DNA from: Gordonia terrae
GTDB taxonomy: Bacteria; Actinomycetota; Actinomycetes; Mycobacteriales; Mycobacteriaceae
Length of the DNA stretch: 64,000 bases
Assembly: GCF_001698225.1 (NCBI RefSeq)
Contig: NZ_CP016594.1
Span: 868,001 to 932,000, forward strand
Direction: 5' to 3'
The position numbers and the translations under genes were made by a program. Position 1 is the first letter of the stretch. Every line of letters starts with the position of its first letter. The notes beneath the pieces are model-generated. The model was not told the DNA's origin, searched no databases, and saw nothing but the letters and a program-made list of their open reading frames with translations. Shown here piece by piece: positions 34,053-42,935 of the stretch.

Positions 34053-35572
34053 TGCTGATCCTCCCGGTCGTCTCGGTTCGCGAACCATCCGGTGACCCCG
34101 GGTCTGAGGTTCTCGTAGACGTGTTTGGCCTCGCGGTACTCCGCAAGCCCCGACGGTCCGAGTTCCCTTCCGAACCCGGACTGGCCGTACCCGCCCCACT
34201 CGGCCTCGGGCAGATACGGGCCGAAGTCGTTGACCCACACCGTTCCGGCCCGCACCCGTCCTGCGATGCGGCGGGCGCGCGCCGCATCGGCCGACCAGAC
34301 GGCGCCGGCCAACCCGTAGACGGTGTCGTTGGCGAGGGTCACGGCTTCGTCCTCGGTGGTGAAGGTCTCGACGGTGACGGTGGGCCCGAACGCCTCGTCG
34401 TGCACGCATGCCATCGAACGGTCGGCGCGGTCGATCACGGTGGGCAGGTAGAACCATCCGTCGTCGAGGCTGCCCGATCCCGCATCGCCGGCGGCGAAGG
34501 CGCCGCCGGTGCGGATCACGGCGCCGTCCGCGCGGGCCTGCTCGACGTAGGCGTGCACCTTGTCGCGGTGTGCCGCCGAGATGAGCGGGCCGGTCTCGGT
34601 GCCCTCGGAGTATGGGAGTCCCAGACGGATTCGTTCGGCGCGGCGGACGAGTTCGTCGACGAAGCGGTCGTGCGCCGACTCCTCGATGATGAGTCGCGCT
34701 CCGGCTGAACAGACCTGGCCGGAGTGCAGGAACGCGGCGTTGAGCGCGTTGTCGACTGCGGCGGCGAGTAGATCGTCGGTGGCGCAGGCGTCGGCGAACA
34801 CGACGTTCGGGTTCTTGCCCCCGAGTTCGAGCGCAACCTTCTTCACCGTCGCCGCCGCCTCGCGGGCGATGACCCGGCCGGTGACCAGTCCACCGGTGAA
34901 CGAGACGAGGTCGACGTCGGGGTGAGACGACAGCGGAGCGCCGGCCTCGGCGCCCGCGCCCAGGACGAGGTTGCCCACGCCTGCCGGGAGACCGACCTGC
35001 TCGAGGACCTGCATGAGCAGGATCGACGTGTGCGGGGTGAGTTCGGCGGGTTTGAGCACGAAGGTGTTGCCCGCCGCCAGTGCCGGCGCGACCTTCCACG
35101 CCGCCTGCAGCAGCGGGTAGTTCCACGGTGTGATCAATCCGCAGACGCCGACCGGTTCGTACACGATGCGCGAATCGGCATCGGGTGACCCGGTGTCGAC
35201 CACGCGCCCGGCGTCGGCCGCCGCGAGCTTGCCGAAGTACCGGAAGCAGTTCGCGATGTCGGTCATGTCGAGGTCCGACTCGTAGGGCCGCTTGCCGGTG
35301 TCGAGTGTCTCGGCCCGGACGAATTCGTCTCGGCGCTCGTCGATCTGGCCGGCGACGCGGAGAAGGAGGTCCCCACGGTCGGCGGCGGGTGTGGCGCTCC
35401 AGTCGCCGGCGTCGAACGCGCGGCGGGCCGCCGCGATGGCCTGCTCGGTGTCGGCCACACCGCCCTCGGCAACCACGCCGACGACCGAGTTGTCCGCGGG
35501 GCAGCGGATCTCGCGGGTCTGGCCGGAGGCGGCGGACCGCCAGCGGCCGTCGATGTAGAGGGTCTCGCTCAT
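34049..35572 (-). CDS. betB: Betaine-aldehyde dehydrogenase
   Basis: 507 aa NAD(P)-dependent aldehyde dehydrogenase. N-terminal ETLYIDGRW, cofactor and substrate region GLITPWNYPLLQAAWKVAPA, catalytic Glu in KVALELGGKNPNVV, nucleophile Cys in NAAFLHSGQVCSAGARL, and FGPTVTVETF near the C-terminus. It converts betaine aldehyde to glycine betaine, the osmoprotectant. It overlaps the transporter gene upstream (ATGA) and the dehydrogenase gene downstream (GTGA), so the three proteins are produced together. Substrate call depends on context. Confidence 0.88.
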   Translation of the reverse strand: MSETLYIDGRWRSAASGQTREIRCPADNSVVGVVAEGGVADTEQAIAAARRAFDAGDWSATPAADRGDLLLRVAGQIDERRDEFVRAETLDTGKRPYESDLDMTDIANCFRYFGKLAAADAGRVVDTGSPDADSRIVYEPVGVCGLITPWNYPLLQAAWKVAPALAAGNTFVLKPAELTPHTSILLMQVLEQVGLPAGVGNLVLGAGAEAGAPLSSHPDVDLVSFTGGLVTGRVIAREAAATVKKVALELGGKNPNVVFADACATDDLLAAAVDNALNAAFLHSGQVCSAGARLIIEESAHDRFVDELVRRAERIRLGLPYSEGTETGPLISAAHRDKVHAYVEQARADGAVIRTGGAFAAGDAGSGSLDDGWFYLPTVIDRADRSMACVHDEAFGPTVTVETFTTEDEAVTLANDTVYGLAGAVWSADAARARRIAGRVRAGTVWVNDFGPYLPEAEWGGYGQSGFGRELGPSGLAEYREAKHVYENLRPGVTGWFANRDDREDQQ

Positions 35573-37710
35573 CGAGCCGGTGCTCCTTCGGAACTGCTGT
35601 CGGGGATGTCCGTGTCGCTGTCGGGCACGCTACCGTCGCCGGCGCCCGGATCGGGTGCGGGCTCGTGGTGGTCGCCGGCCGCATCCCGCAGATGCAGGTA
35701 GCCGAGATGGCGTTCGTACTGGTCGAGGATGTCGCCGATGATCTGGTCGCGGGTGTACCCGGTGAGCGAGTAGCCCTGCGACCCCTCGGTGAGATACACC
35801 TCGCAGCGGAAGTAACGATCGTCGGAACGTTGCGTCCGGACCGCGTACGTCGGCGTCGGCGCCGAGACCGGCCACACGCAGTACTCGAAACGGGGGACGT
35901 CGGCGAGTTCGACGAGCAGGCGCGGCGACGGCAGCCCTTCGTTCTCGGCCGACTCGTCGACGGTCGCGGTGATCCCTTCACGGCCGAACTGCTCGGCGAC
36001 CTCGGTCATGGCCGGGACAACGTTGGCCCCGATGAACTTTCGGGTGGCGACCGGACCGGGGAAGCGCAGCGTGCCGATGAGTCGTTGCCGCCAGCTCCCG
36101 TGTTCGGTGGGACCGCGTCCGACGGCGATCACCTTCGGCAACGTGGTCCGGAAGCTGTCGAGTTTCACCGACTCGTTGCGGACGGCGCGCAGCAGTGAGA
36201 TGCCGATTAGCCCGAGGACGAAGGAGAACGGCAGGCCCATGATCACCGTCGCGGCCTGCAGCGTCAGGATGGACCCGTCGCCACCGCCGGCGAACAGCAT
36301 CGACAGGGTCAGCAGGCCGATGGCCAGCGACCAGAAGATGCGTAGGGAACGGGCGCAATCGGCCATCGGGTCGTCGAGGCGGCTGGTGAAGTTGCCCATC
36401 ACGAGGGACCCGGAGTCGGCGCTGGTCACGTAGAACAGCAGGCCGGTGATGGTCGCGATCCCGATGAGCAGCGTCGAACCGGGATATTGCTCGAGCAACG
36501 AATAGAATCCGGCTTCGGGTGTGGAGGCCGTGGTCTCGGCGAAGTCCGCATCGCCGCGGGCAACCTGCAGGGCGCTGTTGCCGAAGATCGAGATCCACAC
36601 CAGGATGAAGCTGAACGGGACCACCAGTACACCGAAGATGAACTGCCGCAACGTGCGTCCGCGCGAGATGCGGGCGAGGAAGAGTCCGACGAACGGCGCC
36701 CAGGCCACCCACCACGCCCAGAAGAAGAGGGTCCAGCCGTCGACGAAGGCGCGGGCGTCGTTGCCGGGCGGCGGGTTCACCTGATCCCACGCGAAGGTGT
36801 CGAGGGTTCGGTCGGCGAATGTGGAGACGTAGTCGCCCGCATTCTGGACGAGTCCGTTGAGCAGGAAGTCCGCGTCCTTGGCGACCGTGATGTAGACGAG
36901 CAGGCAGATGGCCAGGATCACGTTGATCTCGGAGAGCCGTCGGATGCCCTTGTCCACACCCGAGGTCGCCGACGCGGTTGCGATCAGCACCGCCAGGACG
37001 ATCAGTCCGATCTGGGCGGCCTTGCCCTGCTCGATCCCGAAGATCTCGTTCAGCCCGAAGTTGAGCTGGACGACGCCGATGCCCAACGAGGTGGCGATGC
37101 CGAAGATGGTGCCGAGGACGGCCGCGACGTCGATCGCGTCGCCCCACCGACCTTCGACGCGTTTGCCGAAGATCGGGTACAGGGCGGCCCGGATGGTCAG
37201 CGGGAGATTGTGCCGGAAGGCGAAATAGGCGAGCGCACCTCCCATGAGCGCGTACATCGCCCACCCGGTCACCCCGTAGTGGAAGACCGTCCAGGTGACC
37301 GCCTCGCGCGCCGCCGCGTTGGTCTCGGCGAGTCCGGTCGGCGGGTTGAGGAAATGGGTGACGGGTTCGGCGACGGAGAAGAACATCAGGTCGATGCCGA
37401 TACCCGCGGCGAACAGCATCGACGTCCAGGTGAAGAGGCTGTACTCCGGACGCGATTCCTCCGGCCCCAGCCGATAGCGCCCGTACTTGCTGAGGCCGAG
37501 GAACACCACCAGACCGACGATGGCGGTGGCGAGGATGAAATACCACCAGCCGAACCACCGGGTGATGAAGTCACGGACGTCGTTGATCGTCGACTCGGCC
37601 GCCGCCGGTGCCGCCAGCGCCCAGACGGCGAAGGCGACCACGATGACGCCCGAGGCGACGAAGACGGTCAGGTTGACCCGGTGCGACCGGGGTCGAGCGT
37701 CGCTCGTCAT
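35569..37710 (-). CDS. betT: BCCT-family choline/betaine transporter
   Basis: 713 aa. Twelve membrane helices up to about residue 520, with the BCCT Trp/Gly-rich core (ITRWFGWWYFILATAIVGLV, FFSVAEPVTHF, GWAMYALMGGALAYFAFR, VGLFLARISRGRT). A cytoplasmic C-terminal domain of about 190 residues follows, as in E. coli BetT, where it senses osmotic state. It ends in an acidic, Asp/Ser-rich tail. It should import choline with proton or sodium. First gene of the operon; an enoyl-CoA hydratase gene ends 72 bp upstream on the same strand, so the operon may start further up. Confidence 0.92.
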   Translation of the reverse strand: MTSDARPRSHRVNLTVFVASGVIVVAFAVWALAAPAAAESTINDVRDFITRWFGWWYFILATAIVGLVVFLGLSKYGRYRLGPEESRPEYSLFTWTSMLFAAGIGIDLMFFSVAEPVTHFLNPPTGLAETNAAAREAVTWTVFHYGVTGWAMYALMGGALAYFAFRHNLPLTIRAALYPIFGKRVEGRWGDAIDVAAVLGTIFGIATSLGIGVVQLNFGLNEIFGIEQGKAAQIGLIVLAVLIATASATSGVDKGIRRLSEINVILAICLLVYITVAKDADFLLNGLVQNAGDYVSTFADRTLDTFAWDQVNPPPGNDARAFVDGWTLFFWAWWVAWAPFVGLFLARISRGRTLRQFIFGVLVVPFSFILVWISIFGNSALQVARGDADFAETTASTPEAGFYSLLEQYPGSTLLIGIATITGLLFYVTSADSGSLVMGNFTSRLDDPMADCARSLRIFWSLAIGLLTLSMLFAGGGDGSILTLQAATVIMGLPFSFVLGLIGISLLRAVRNESVKLDSFRTTLPKVIAVGRGPTEHGSWRQRLIGTLRFPGPVATRKFIGANVVPAMTEVAEQFGREGITATVDESAENEGLPSPRLLVELADVPRFEYCVWPVSAPTPTYAVRTQRSDDRYFRCEVYLTEGSQGYSLTGYTRDQIIGDILDQYERHLGYLHLRDAAGDHHEPAPDPGAGDGSVPDSDTDIPDSSSEGAPAR

Positions 37711-37782
37711 GGGCTACGACGCTAGTCCGATCACCGGCGGATCGGGCGGTTTGGGCGAATCACCCCATGCGGCTGGGCCCCG

Positions 37783-38538
37783 TCACCCGGCGAAACGCGC
37801 GAGCAGTGCGCCGGTCTCGGTGCCCGCACCAAGCCGCGCGATGGTGGCGGCCTCGTCGTCGAGATGATCGGCGAAGGTCCGGCCGAAGGACGCCCGTGCG
37901 AGGCGTCGTGCGTGCCCGATCGCGGCCGTGGGCCGGTCGAGCAGGAGCGCGACGACATCGTCGGTGGCACTCTCGAGTTGCTCCGCCTCGACGACCTCGT
38001 GGACGAGTCCCCAGTCCAATGCGGTTGCCGCGTCGATCTTCTCATTCCGCACCAGCATGCGTAGCGCGCGCCCCAATCCGACGGTCCGGGGCAGATTGAT
38101 CGACACGCCGCAGTCGGGAGAGAGCCCGATCGTGGAATACGCGGCCACGAACGACGTCTTCGGTGTCGCGATCACCACGTCGGCGGCGAGGACGAGACCC
38201 AGACCGCCGCCGGCCGCGGTGCCCTGGACCGCGGCCACGACGGGAACCGGCAGGCGGTCGAGCGCGATGAGGGATCGATGAACCGACCCGGCGAGTTCGG
38301 CGAGGAACCGTTCCCGGTCGGGCGCGGCGGCCATACCGTGGACGTCGCCACCGCCCGAGAAGAGCCGACCGGCCGCGGACAGCCGGACGACACGGACGCC
38401 GTCGCGTTCGATGCGCTGCACCGCAGCGGCGAGCCCCTCGGCGACGTCCATGTCGAGGGCGTTCGCGGCGTCGGGCCGGTTCAACCGGATGTCGGCGACA
38501 CCGCGGTCGTCGATGGCGAAGTCGAGGCCGCTGGTCAT
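37783..38538 (-). CDS. Enoyl-CoA hydratase/isomerase family protein
   Basis: 251 aa, start in an ATGA overlap with the upstream flavoprotein gene. Crotonase fold: VADIRLNRPDAANALDMDVA, the oxyanion-hole segment LFSGGGDVHGMA, VQGTAAGGGLGLVLAADVVI, and GLSPDCGVSINLPRTVG. At the second catalytic position, where hydratases have Glu, the segment reads SPDCG, so it may be an isomerase or act on an unusual CoA ester. Paired with the AbfD/HpaB-type protein and followed by the bet operon. Confidence 0.85.
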   Translation of the reverse strand: MTSGLDFAIDDRGVADIRLNRPDAANALDMDVAEGLAAAVQRIERDGVRVVRLSAAGRLFSGGGDVHGMAAAPDRERFLAELAGSVHRSLIALDRLPVPVVAAVQGTAAGGGLGLVLAADVVIATPKTSFVAAYSTIGLSPDCGVSINLPRTVGLGRALRMLVRNEKIDAATALDWGLVHEVVEAEQLESATDDVVALLLDRPTAAIGHARRLARASFGRTFADHLDDEAATIARLGAGTETGALLARFAG

Positions 38539-39989
38539 CGTGCTGCCCCCACCGGTGCGTCGAGTTCGGTTCCGGGAATGGGTGTTTCGGCAGCGGCACG
38601 CAGCACCGCGTCGACGGCCGCACGCGCCCGGGTGCTGTCGTAGGCCCGCGCGATCTGCATCTTCTCGGCCTCCAGCGAGCCCTCGGCATGAGTGGCCAGA
38701 ACCGATTGGTAACCGCCCCACTGACCCGCGGTCAGATCGCCGATCAGGTGGATGAGCCGCAGGCGCTCCTCCGCCGGCCTCGCTGCGGCGAAGTACTTCT
38801 CCAGGACCGCACGGACTTCGGGGTCATCCCAGTCATGGCCGCCGGGTCCGGTGACCACGAGGCCGCCGGCGAGGTCGAGCAGGGTGGCCGCGGCCTGGTG
38901 GAACCCGTGCGCGAAGTGGTACTTCGCCATGTTGACCGCCAGCGGATCGGGAAGATGAATCCCGTTGCCGCCGTTGCGCGCGCGGACCGCGGCCAGCTCG
39001 GCGAAACCTCGCACCGTCTCGGCGTAGGTGATCAGTTCGGTCAGCTTGGTCTTCACGTGGCCGGCACCGGCGATGCCGTTGGCCTCCGCGATCCCGATGG
39101 CGGCGCCGACCAGCAGATCGAGGATGGGGAGTTTGTAGTTCACCGCGGTGAAGCGGTGGTAGTCGACGAAGGCGAGCGCCAGCGGGCCGGCGAGTTCGGG
39201 CTCCCGGTTGAGGAACACGCGCTCCTTCGGTACGCGGACCCGATCGAACACCGTCAGGCTCTCGAGCAGCTTGTGTCTGGACGAGATCGGGTGCTCGAAG
39301 GCGTGGTGGTCGCCGTGCAGGTACGGGGACACGTAGAGCGTCAGGCCCTCGGTGTCGACCGGGATCGCGAAGCTCACCGCCCAATCGCGGTCGGCCTCGG
39401 ACATCGCGCGCGTGGGCAGCACGATGAGTTCGTCGGCGTTGGCGCTGAACGAGGTGTGGACCTTCGCGCCGGACACGGTGATCGAGTCGGCATCCTCGTC
39501 GACGATCCGCAGATAGTGATCGGGATCGGGCTGGCGATGCGGGGGGAGTGACCGGTCGCCCTTCACATCGGTCTGGGCCACCGCAAGGGCGACGTCGTTC
39601 TCGCAGCAATACCGGTAGAACGCTTGGGCTTTGGCAAGGCTGTCGCCCGACAACGCGCGCAGGAGGGCGAACAGTGCGTCACTGCCCACCTCCTTCAGCA
39701 CGATCGTCCCGGCGCCCATGCGGGACAGGGTCTCGATGAGGCGACCGCGATTGCTGATGTCCTCCGCGGTGCGCGGCACCCGGTAGAACGCGGTGTAGGG
39801 TCCGTCGCCGTCGTCGGCGACAGCGAGATCCGGCTCGGTGCGCGAGATCTCGTAGGCGAGCGACGAATGGGCGATGGCATCCGCGAATTCGTCGAACGCG
39901 GTGACGTCGTCGATCCTCTCGCCGCGGTAGACGACGCGCCTGTTGTCGCGGAGGCCCTCTCGATAGGCCTGCGGGTCCCGGATGGCCAC
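38535..39989 (-). CDS. HpaB/AbfD-superfamily flavoprotein without Fe-S cysteines
   Basis: 484 aa from the GTG at 39989, preceded by gagaggggac as ribosome site. The superfamily includes 4-hydroxyphenylacetate 3-monooxygenase (HpaB) and 4-hydroxybutyryl-CoA dehydratase (AbfD). Core motif TDVKGDRSLPPHRQPDPDHY, then SGAKVHTSFSANADELIVLP and AVSFAIPVDTEGLT. As I remember AbfD, similarity runs to the C-terminus (ELAGPLALAFVDYHR, LLDLAGGLVVTGPGG, EAEKMQIARAY). But where AbfD has the cluster ligands Cys99, Cys103 and Cys299, this protein has Ile, Glu and Asn by my alignment; the His of DYHR is kept. So it probably binds FAD but no [4Fe-4S] cluster. It shares an ATGA overlap with an enoyl-CoA hydratase gene. 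Substrate unknown. Confidence 0.75.
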   Translation of the reverse strand: MAIRDPQAYREGLRDNRRVVYRGERIDDVTAFDEFADAIAHSSLAYEISRTEPDLAVADDGDGPYTAFYRVPRTAEDISNRGRLIETLSRMGAGTIVLKEVGSDALFALLRALSGDSLAKAQAFYRYCCENDVALAVAQTDVKGDRSLPPHRQPDPDHYLRIVDEDADSITVSGAKVHTSFSANADELIVLPTRAMSEADRDWAVSFAIPVDTEGLTLYVSPYLHGDHHAFEHPISSRHKLLESLTVFDRVRVPKERVFLNREPELAGPLALAFVDYHRFTAVNYKLPILDLLVGAAIGIAEANGIAGAGHVKTKLTELITYAETVRGFAELAAVRARNGGNGIHLPDPLAVNMAKYHFAHGFHQAAATLLDLAGGLVVTGPGGHDWDDPEVRAVLEKYFAAARPAEERLRLIHLIGDLTAGQWGGYQSVLATHAEGSLEAEKMQIARAYDSTRARAAVDAVLRAAAETPIPGTELDAPVGAAR

Positions 39990-40413
39990 AACTGTCCCCT
40001 CTCGGTTGTTCACCCGCCGTGAGCGAGCGATCGCTCGGACAAGCATGCCTCGTCACCCGCGGTGGGGTCAAATGTGTCCAGGCTCTGGGCGTGGGCACGG
40101 GTGGGCGATCGTGGTGTCGGACTCGTGTGTTCCGGGTGGGCGGCGCCTGTTGTGACGTGGTCATTGATTGCGCAGGACCAGATTCGGACGCTAGGCTCGG
40201 CGCAGCCGAACAGGGGTGGTCCAGGCCGGGGGGCGGCCGTGCCACCTCGGCGTCAGATGCATCTGGGAAAGCAATTTCCCGCGACGCCACCCTTCGTGCA
40301 GTGTTTAGTTAAATCAAACAGACGGCGTGTGAGCCAGGCCGAACGAGTCGGCCCTCGCCTCGCCGTCCCGAACGCTCACACCCTGACAGGTGTGGGCTCC
40401 GAAAGGACTCACC
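39990..40413. other. Divergent intergenic region with several palindromes
   Basis: 424 bp between the divergent AbfD/HpaB-like and SDR genes. No convincing coding frame. It holds at least three perfect palindromes: 40024-40037, 40254-40265 (cagatgcatctg) and 40265-40280 (gggaaa/tttccc around gcaa). An AT-rich stretch near 40303-40320 (gtttagttaaatcaaac) is suited to a promoter for the SDR gene. The ribosome site gaaagga at 40401-40407 belongs to the SDR. Confidence 0.6.
40024..40037. promoter_or_regulatory. 14-bp palindromic operator candidate
   Basis: Perfect palindrome cgagcgatcgctcg, 35 bp upstream of the start of the AbfD/HpaB-like gene. The size fits a TetR-type site. The cognate regulator is not clear; the closest TetR genes are 3-4 kb away. 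Confidence 0.5.
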
Positions 40414-41268
40414 GTGACACCGACCCACACCCCCGACGATTCGCTGCAGGGCCGGACCCTGTTGATCTCCGGCGGCAGCCGAGGGATCGGCGAGGCCATC
40501 GCGGTGGCGGCCGCGGCGCGCGGCGCCAACATCGCGCTCGTCGCGAAAACCGCTGATCCGCATCCGAAACTCCCCGGAACCATCCACACGGCGGCGGCCG
40601 CGATCACCGAGGCCGGCGGACGGGCGCTCCCCATCGTGGGCGACGTCCGGAACGACCACTCGGTGGCCGAGGCCGTCAGCCGCACCGTCGAGCACTTCGG
40701 CGGCATCGACATCGTGGTCAACAACGCCAGCGCTCTCGATCTGACGCCCGCTGAGAAGATCGACATGAAGAAGTACGACCTGATGCAGGACATCAACGCA
40801 CGAGGCGCCTTCGCGCTGACGAAGGCGGCGATCCCGCATCTGCGGGCGTCGGAGAATGCGCATGTGCTGACGCTCTCGCCGCCGATCGATCTCGATCCCA
40901 AGTGGTTCGCGCAGATCGGCACCGCGTACACGATCTCGAAGTTCTCGATGTCCATGGTCACCATCGGCTTGGCCGCCGAGCTGAAAGCCGATGGCATCGC
41001 AGTCAATTCGCTGTGGCCGCGGACCACCATCAACACCGCGGCCGTGCGCAACATCCTGAGCGAGGAGCTCGTCGCCCGGAGTCGGAAGCCGAGCATCATG
41101 GCCGACGCCGCGATGAGCATCATCACCAAACCGGCCTGGCTGGCGACCGGGCAGTGCTTCATCGACGACGACGTCCTCGCACGAGACGGTGTCCGTGATT
41201 TCGAGCAGTACCGCGTCGTGCCCGGGGACGAGGAACTCGAGCTCGACTTCTGGATGAACTGGAACTGA
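40414..41268 (+). CDS. SDR-family oxidoreductase (HSDL2-like)
   Basis: 284 aa, GTG start with gaaagga upstream. Cofactor-binding SGGSRGIGEAIAVAAAARGA, NNASALDLTP, and the catalytic YTISKF (Tyr and Lys). The segments PAEKIDMKKYDLMQDINARG, LTLSPPIDLDPKWFAQIG and VNSLWPRTTINTAAVRNIL match the group related to hydroxysteroid dehydrogenase-like 2, often annotated as a short-chain dehydrogenase of lipid metabolism. It lacks the SCP2 domain of animal HSDL2. Substrate unknown. Stands alone, with a terminator after it. Confidence 0.87.
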   Translation: MTPTHTPDDSLQGRTLLISGGSRGIGEAIAVAAAARGANIALVAKTADPHPKLPGTIHTAAAAITEAGGRALPIVGDVRNDHSVAEAVSRTVEHFGGIDIVVNNASALDLTPAEKIDMKKYDLMQDINARGAFALTKAAIPHLRASENAHVLTLSPPIDLDPKWFAQIGTAYTISKFSMSMVTIGLAAELKADGIAVNSLWPRTTINTAAVRNILSEELVARSRKPSIMADAAMSIITKPAWLATGQCFIDDDVLARDGVRDFEQYRVVPGDEELELDFWMNWN

Positions 41269-41279
41269 ACCACCACGAC

Positions 41280-41313
41280 GGCGCCGGGTCATCAAGGACG
41301 ATGACCCGGCGCC
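41280..41313. terminator. Hairpin terminator between SDR and MHS transporter
   Basis: Perfect 14-bp GC-rich stem (41280-41293 with 41300-41313) with loop aaggac. It lies between two convergent genes and can end both transcripts; the following ttgtcttgg is only mildly T-rich. Confidence 0.75.
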
Positions 41314-41345
41314 GCCGCGTTGTCTTGGTTGCCGGTCGTGGGTGA

Positions 41346-42716
41346 CTATCGAACCGGCTGAGCCTGTGGCTGCGTGTCGTCGACGCCGGCCGAGGCCGGT
41401 GAGTCGAACTCGCCGTGATAGCGCTTCTTGACGATGACGTACAGGCAGAGCAACGACGCGGCGGCCAGCAGGGTCAGGAAGAGCCCGACTCGCCAGGCGT
41501 TGTCCGGGTTGCCGTTGATGATCGCGACCATCACGAACGGCGCGAACCCGCCGACGATCGCCGAGATCTGGTAACCGAGGGACGCGCCCGAGAAGCGGAT
41601 CTCCGGTGGGAACAGCTCGGCGAAAAGTGTTCCCTGCGTGCCGGTCTGCAATGCCATCGCCACGACGCCGACGAGAACGGCGACTGCGAAGGGCCAGATG
41701 GACGTCGGCGAAGACGACCCGATCAGCAGCCACATCGGGATGGCCCAGATCATCATGGCCGCCGAGCCGATCGCGAAGACCAGTTTGCGGCCGACGCGAT
41801 CCGACAGCCAGCCGAAGGCCGGAACCAGCGGGACCATCACGACGCAGGAGATCAGAATCCAGGTCAGCACAGTGGATCGCGCGACGTCGAGGTAGGTCGT
41901 CACGAACTGCACCGAACCGGTGATCATGATGTAGAAGAAGACGATTCCGATCGTGTTCGCGCCGGCGGCCATCAGGATGGTCCCCGGGTTGCGGCGGATG
42001 ACGTCGAGCATCGGGGAGCGCTGCACGTCGGGTGTCTGTGCGATCTTGGCCGCGACTGCCTTGAATTCCGGTGTCTCCTCGAGGAACCGATGGATGGCGA
42101 ACGCGACCGGGAGCATGACCAGGCTGATCCAGAACGGGATTCGCCAGACCCAGGACAGGAACGCGTCCGAACTCGACAGCCCGGTGGCGAGCAGGAACGC
42201 GACATTGCCCAGCACCAGGCCGATCGGCACGCCGAGCTGGGCGAAACTGCCGTAGAACCCACGCAGATGTGCCGGAAGGTTCTCGGTGGCGATCAGGACG
42301 GCACCTCCCCACTGTCCGCCCACGGCCAGGCCCTGGCAGATGCGGAGGATCACGAGGAGGGTCGGTGCCAACCACACCGTCTGGGTGTTGGGCACGCAGC
42401 CGATCAGGAAGGTGGCGACGGCCATCAGGCACACCGCCCCGACCAGAACGGGCTTGCGGCCGTAGCGATCACCCAGTTGGCCTGCGAGAATGCCGCCGAT
42501 CGGCCGGGCGATGAAGCCGACGGCGACGGTGGCGAAGGAGTTGAGTGCGGATACGACGGTGCTGTCGGTGGCGAAGAACGTCACGTTGAACACCAGCGCA
42601 GCCGCGGTGGAGTAGATGAAGAAGTCGTACCACTCGAGGGACGTCGAAATCGCGGCGGCGATCGACGCTCGAGCCGAACGGGGTGCCGGCCGTTCGCCGG
42701 TGTGATCTGTGGGCAC
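41346..42716 (-). CDS. MHS-family MFS transporter
   Basis: 456 aa, GTG start with a good ribosome site (caggagc, 7 nt spacer). Metabolite:H+ symporter family: AAISTSLEWYDFFIYSTAAA at helix 1, GGILAGQLGDRYGRKPVLVG at the first loop (motif A), ICQGLAVGGQWGGAVLIATE in helix 4, RIPFWISL, and WLSDRVGRK in the second half. Relatives import organic acids such as shikimate, alpha-ketoglutarate, proline or aromatic acids. The substrate cannot be read. It follows two TetR-type regulator genes on the same strand. Confidence 0.88.
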   Translation of the reverse strand: MPTDHTGERPAPRSARASIAAAISTSLEWYDFFIYSTAAALVFNVTFFATDSTVVSALNSFATVAVGFIARPIGGILAGQLGDRYGRKPVLVGAVCLMAVATFLIGCVPNTQTVWLAPTLLVILRICQGLAVGGQWGGAVLIATENLPAHLRGFYGSFAQLGVPIGLVLGNVAFLLATGLSSSDAFLSWVWRIPFWISLVMLPVAFAIHRFLEETPEFKAVAAKIAQTPDVQRSPMLDVIRRNPGTILMAAGANTIGIVFFYIMITGSVQFVTTYLDVARSTVLTWILISCVVMVPLVPAFGWLSDRVGRKLVFAIGSAAMMIWAIPMWLLIGSSSPTSIWPFAVAVLVGVVAMALQTGTQGTLFAELFPPEIRFSGASLGYQISAIVGGFAPFVMVAIINGNPDNAWRVGLFLTLLAAASLLCLYVIVKKRYHGEFDSPASAGVDDTQPQAQPVR

Positions 42717-42935
42717 GGAGATGCTCCTGGCTCAGGGGGGTGCCCGGCCGACGGAATCGAGGCACGGCCGTTCTTCCGGGGGTCGCCGTGAGGTCGTCGA
42801 AGGTGCGGCCGTCGGGCCGGAGGGGTGTTCCCGGACACAGTCCGCGCCGAGTGTCGGTCACGTCCCAGCTCCGGGGTAGCTGGAGATTAGCCAACCCCGA
42901 TCGAAACAGTCAACCCGTACTCTTACGAGTGGAGG

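Noticed and set aside
32487..35981. Single 1164-codon frame covering betA and antisense-like upstream sequence
   Set aside because: Only the C-terminal 521 residues match the GMC family; the upstream part is the out-of-frame reading of betB. The GTG at 34052 with GTGA overlap explains the gene.
40019..40312. 97-codon frame in the palindrome-rich gap
   Set aside because: No ribosome site, no motif, and odd composition; overlaps operator-like palindromes.
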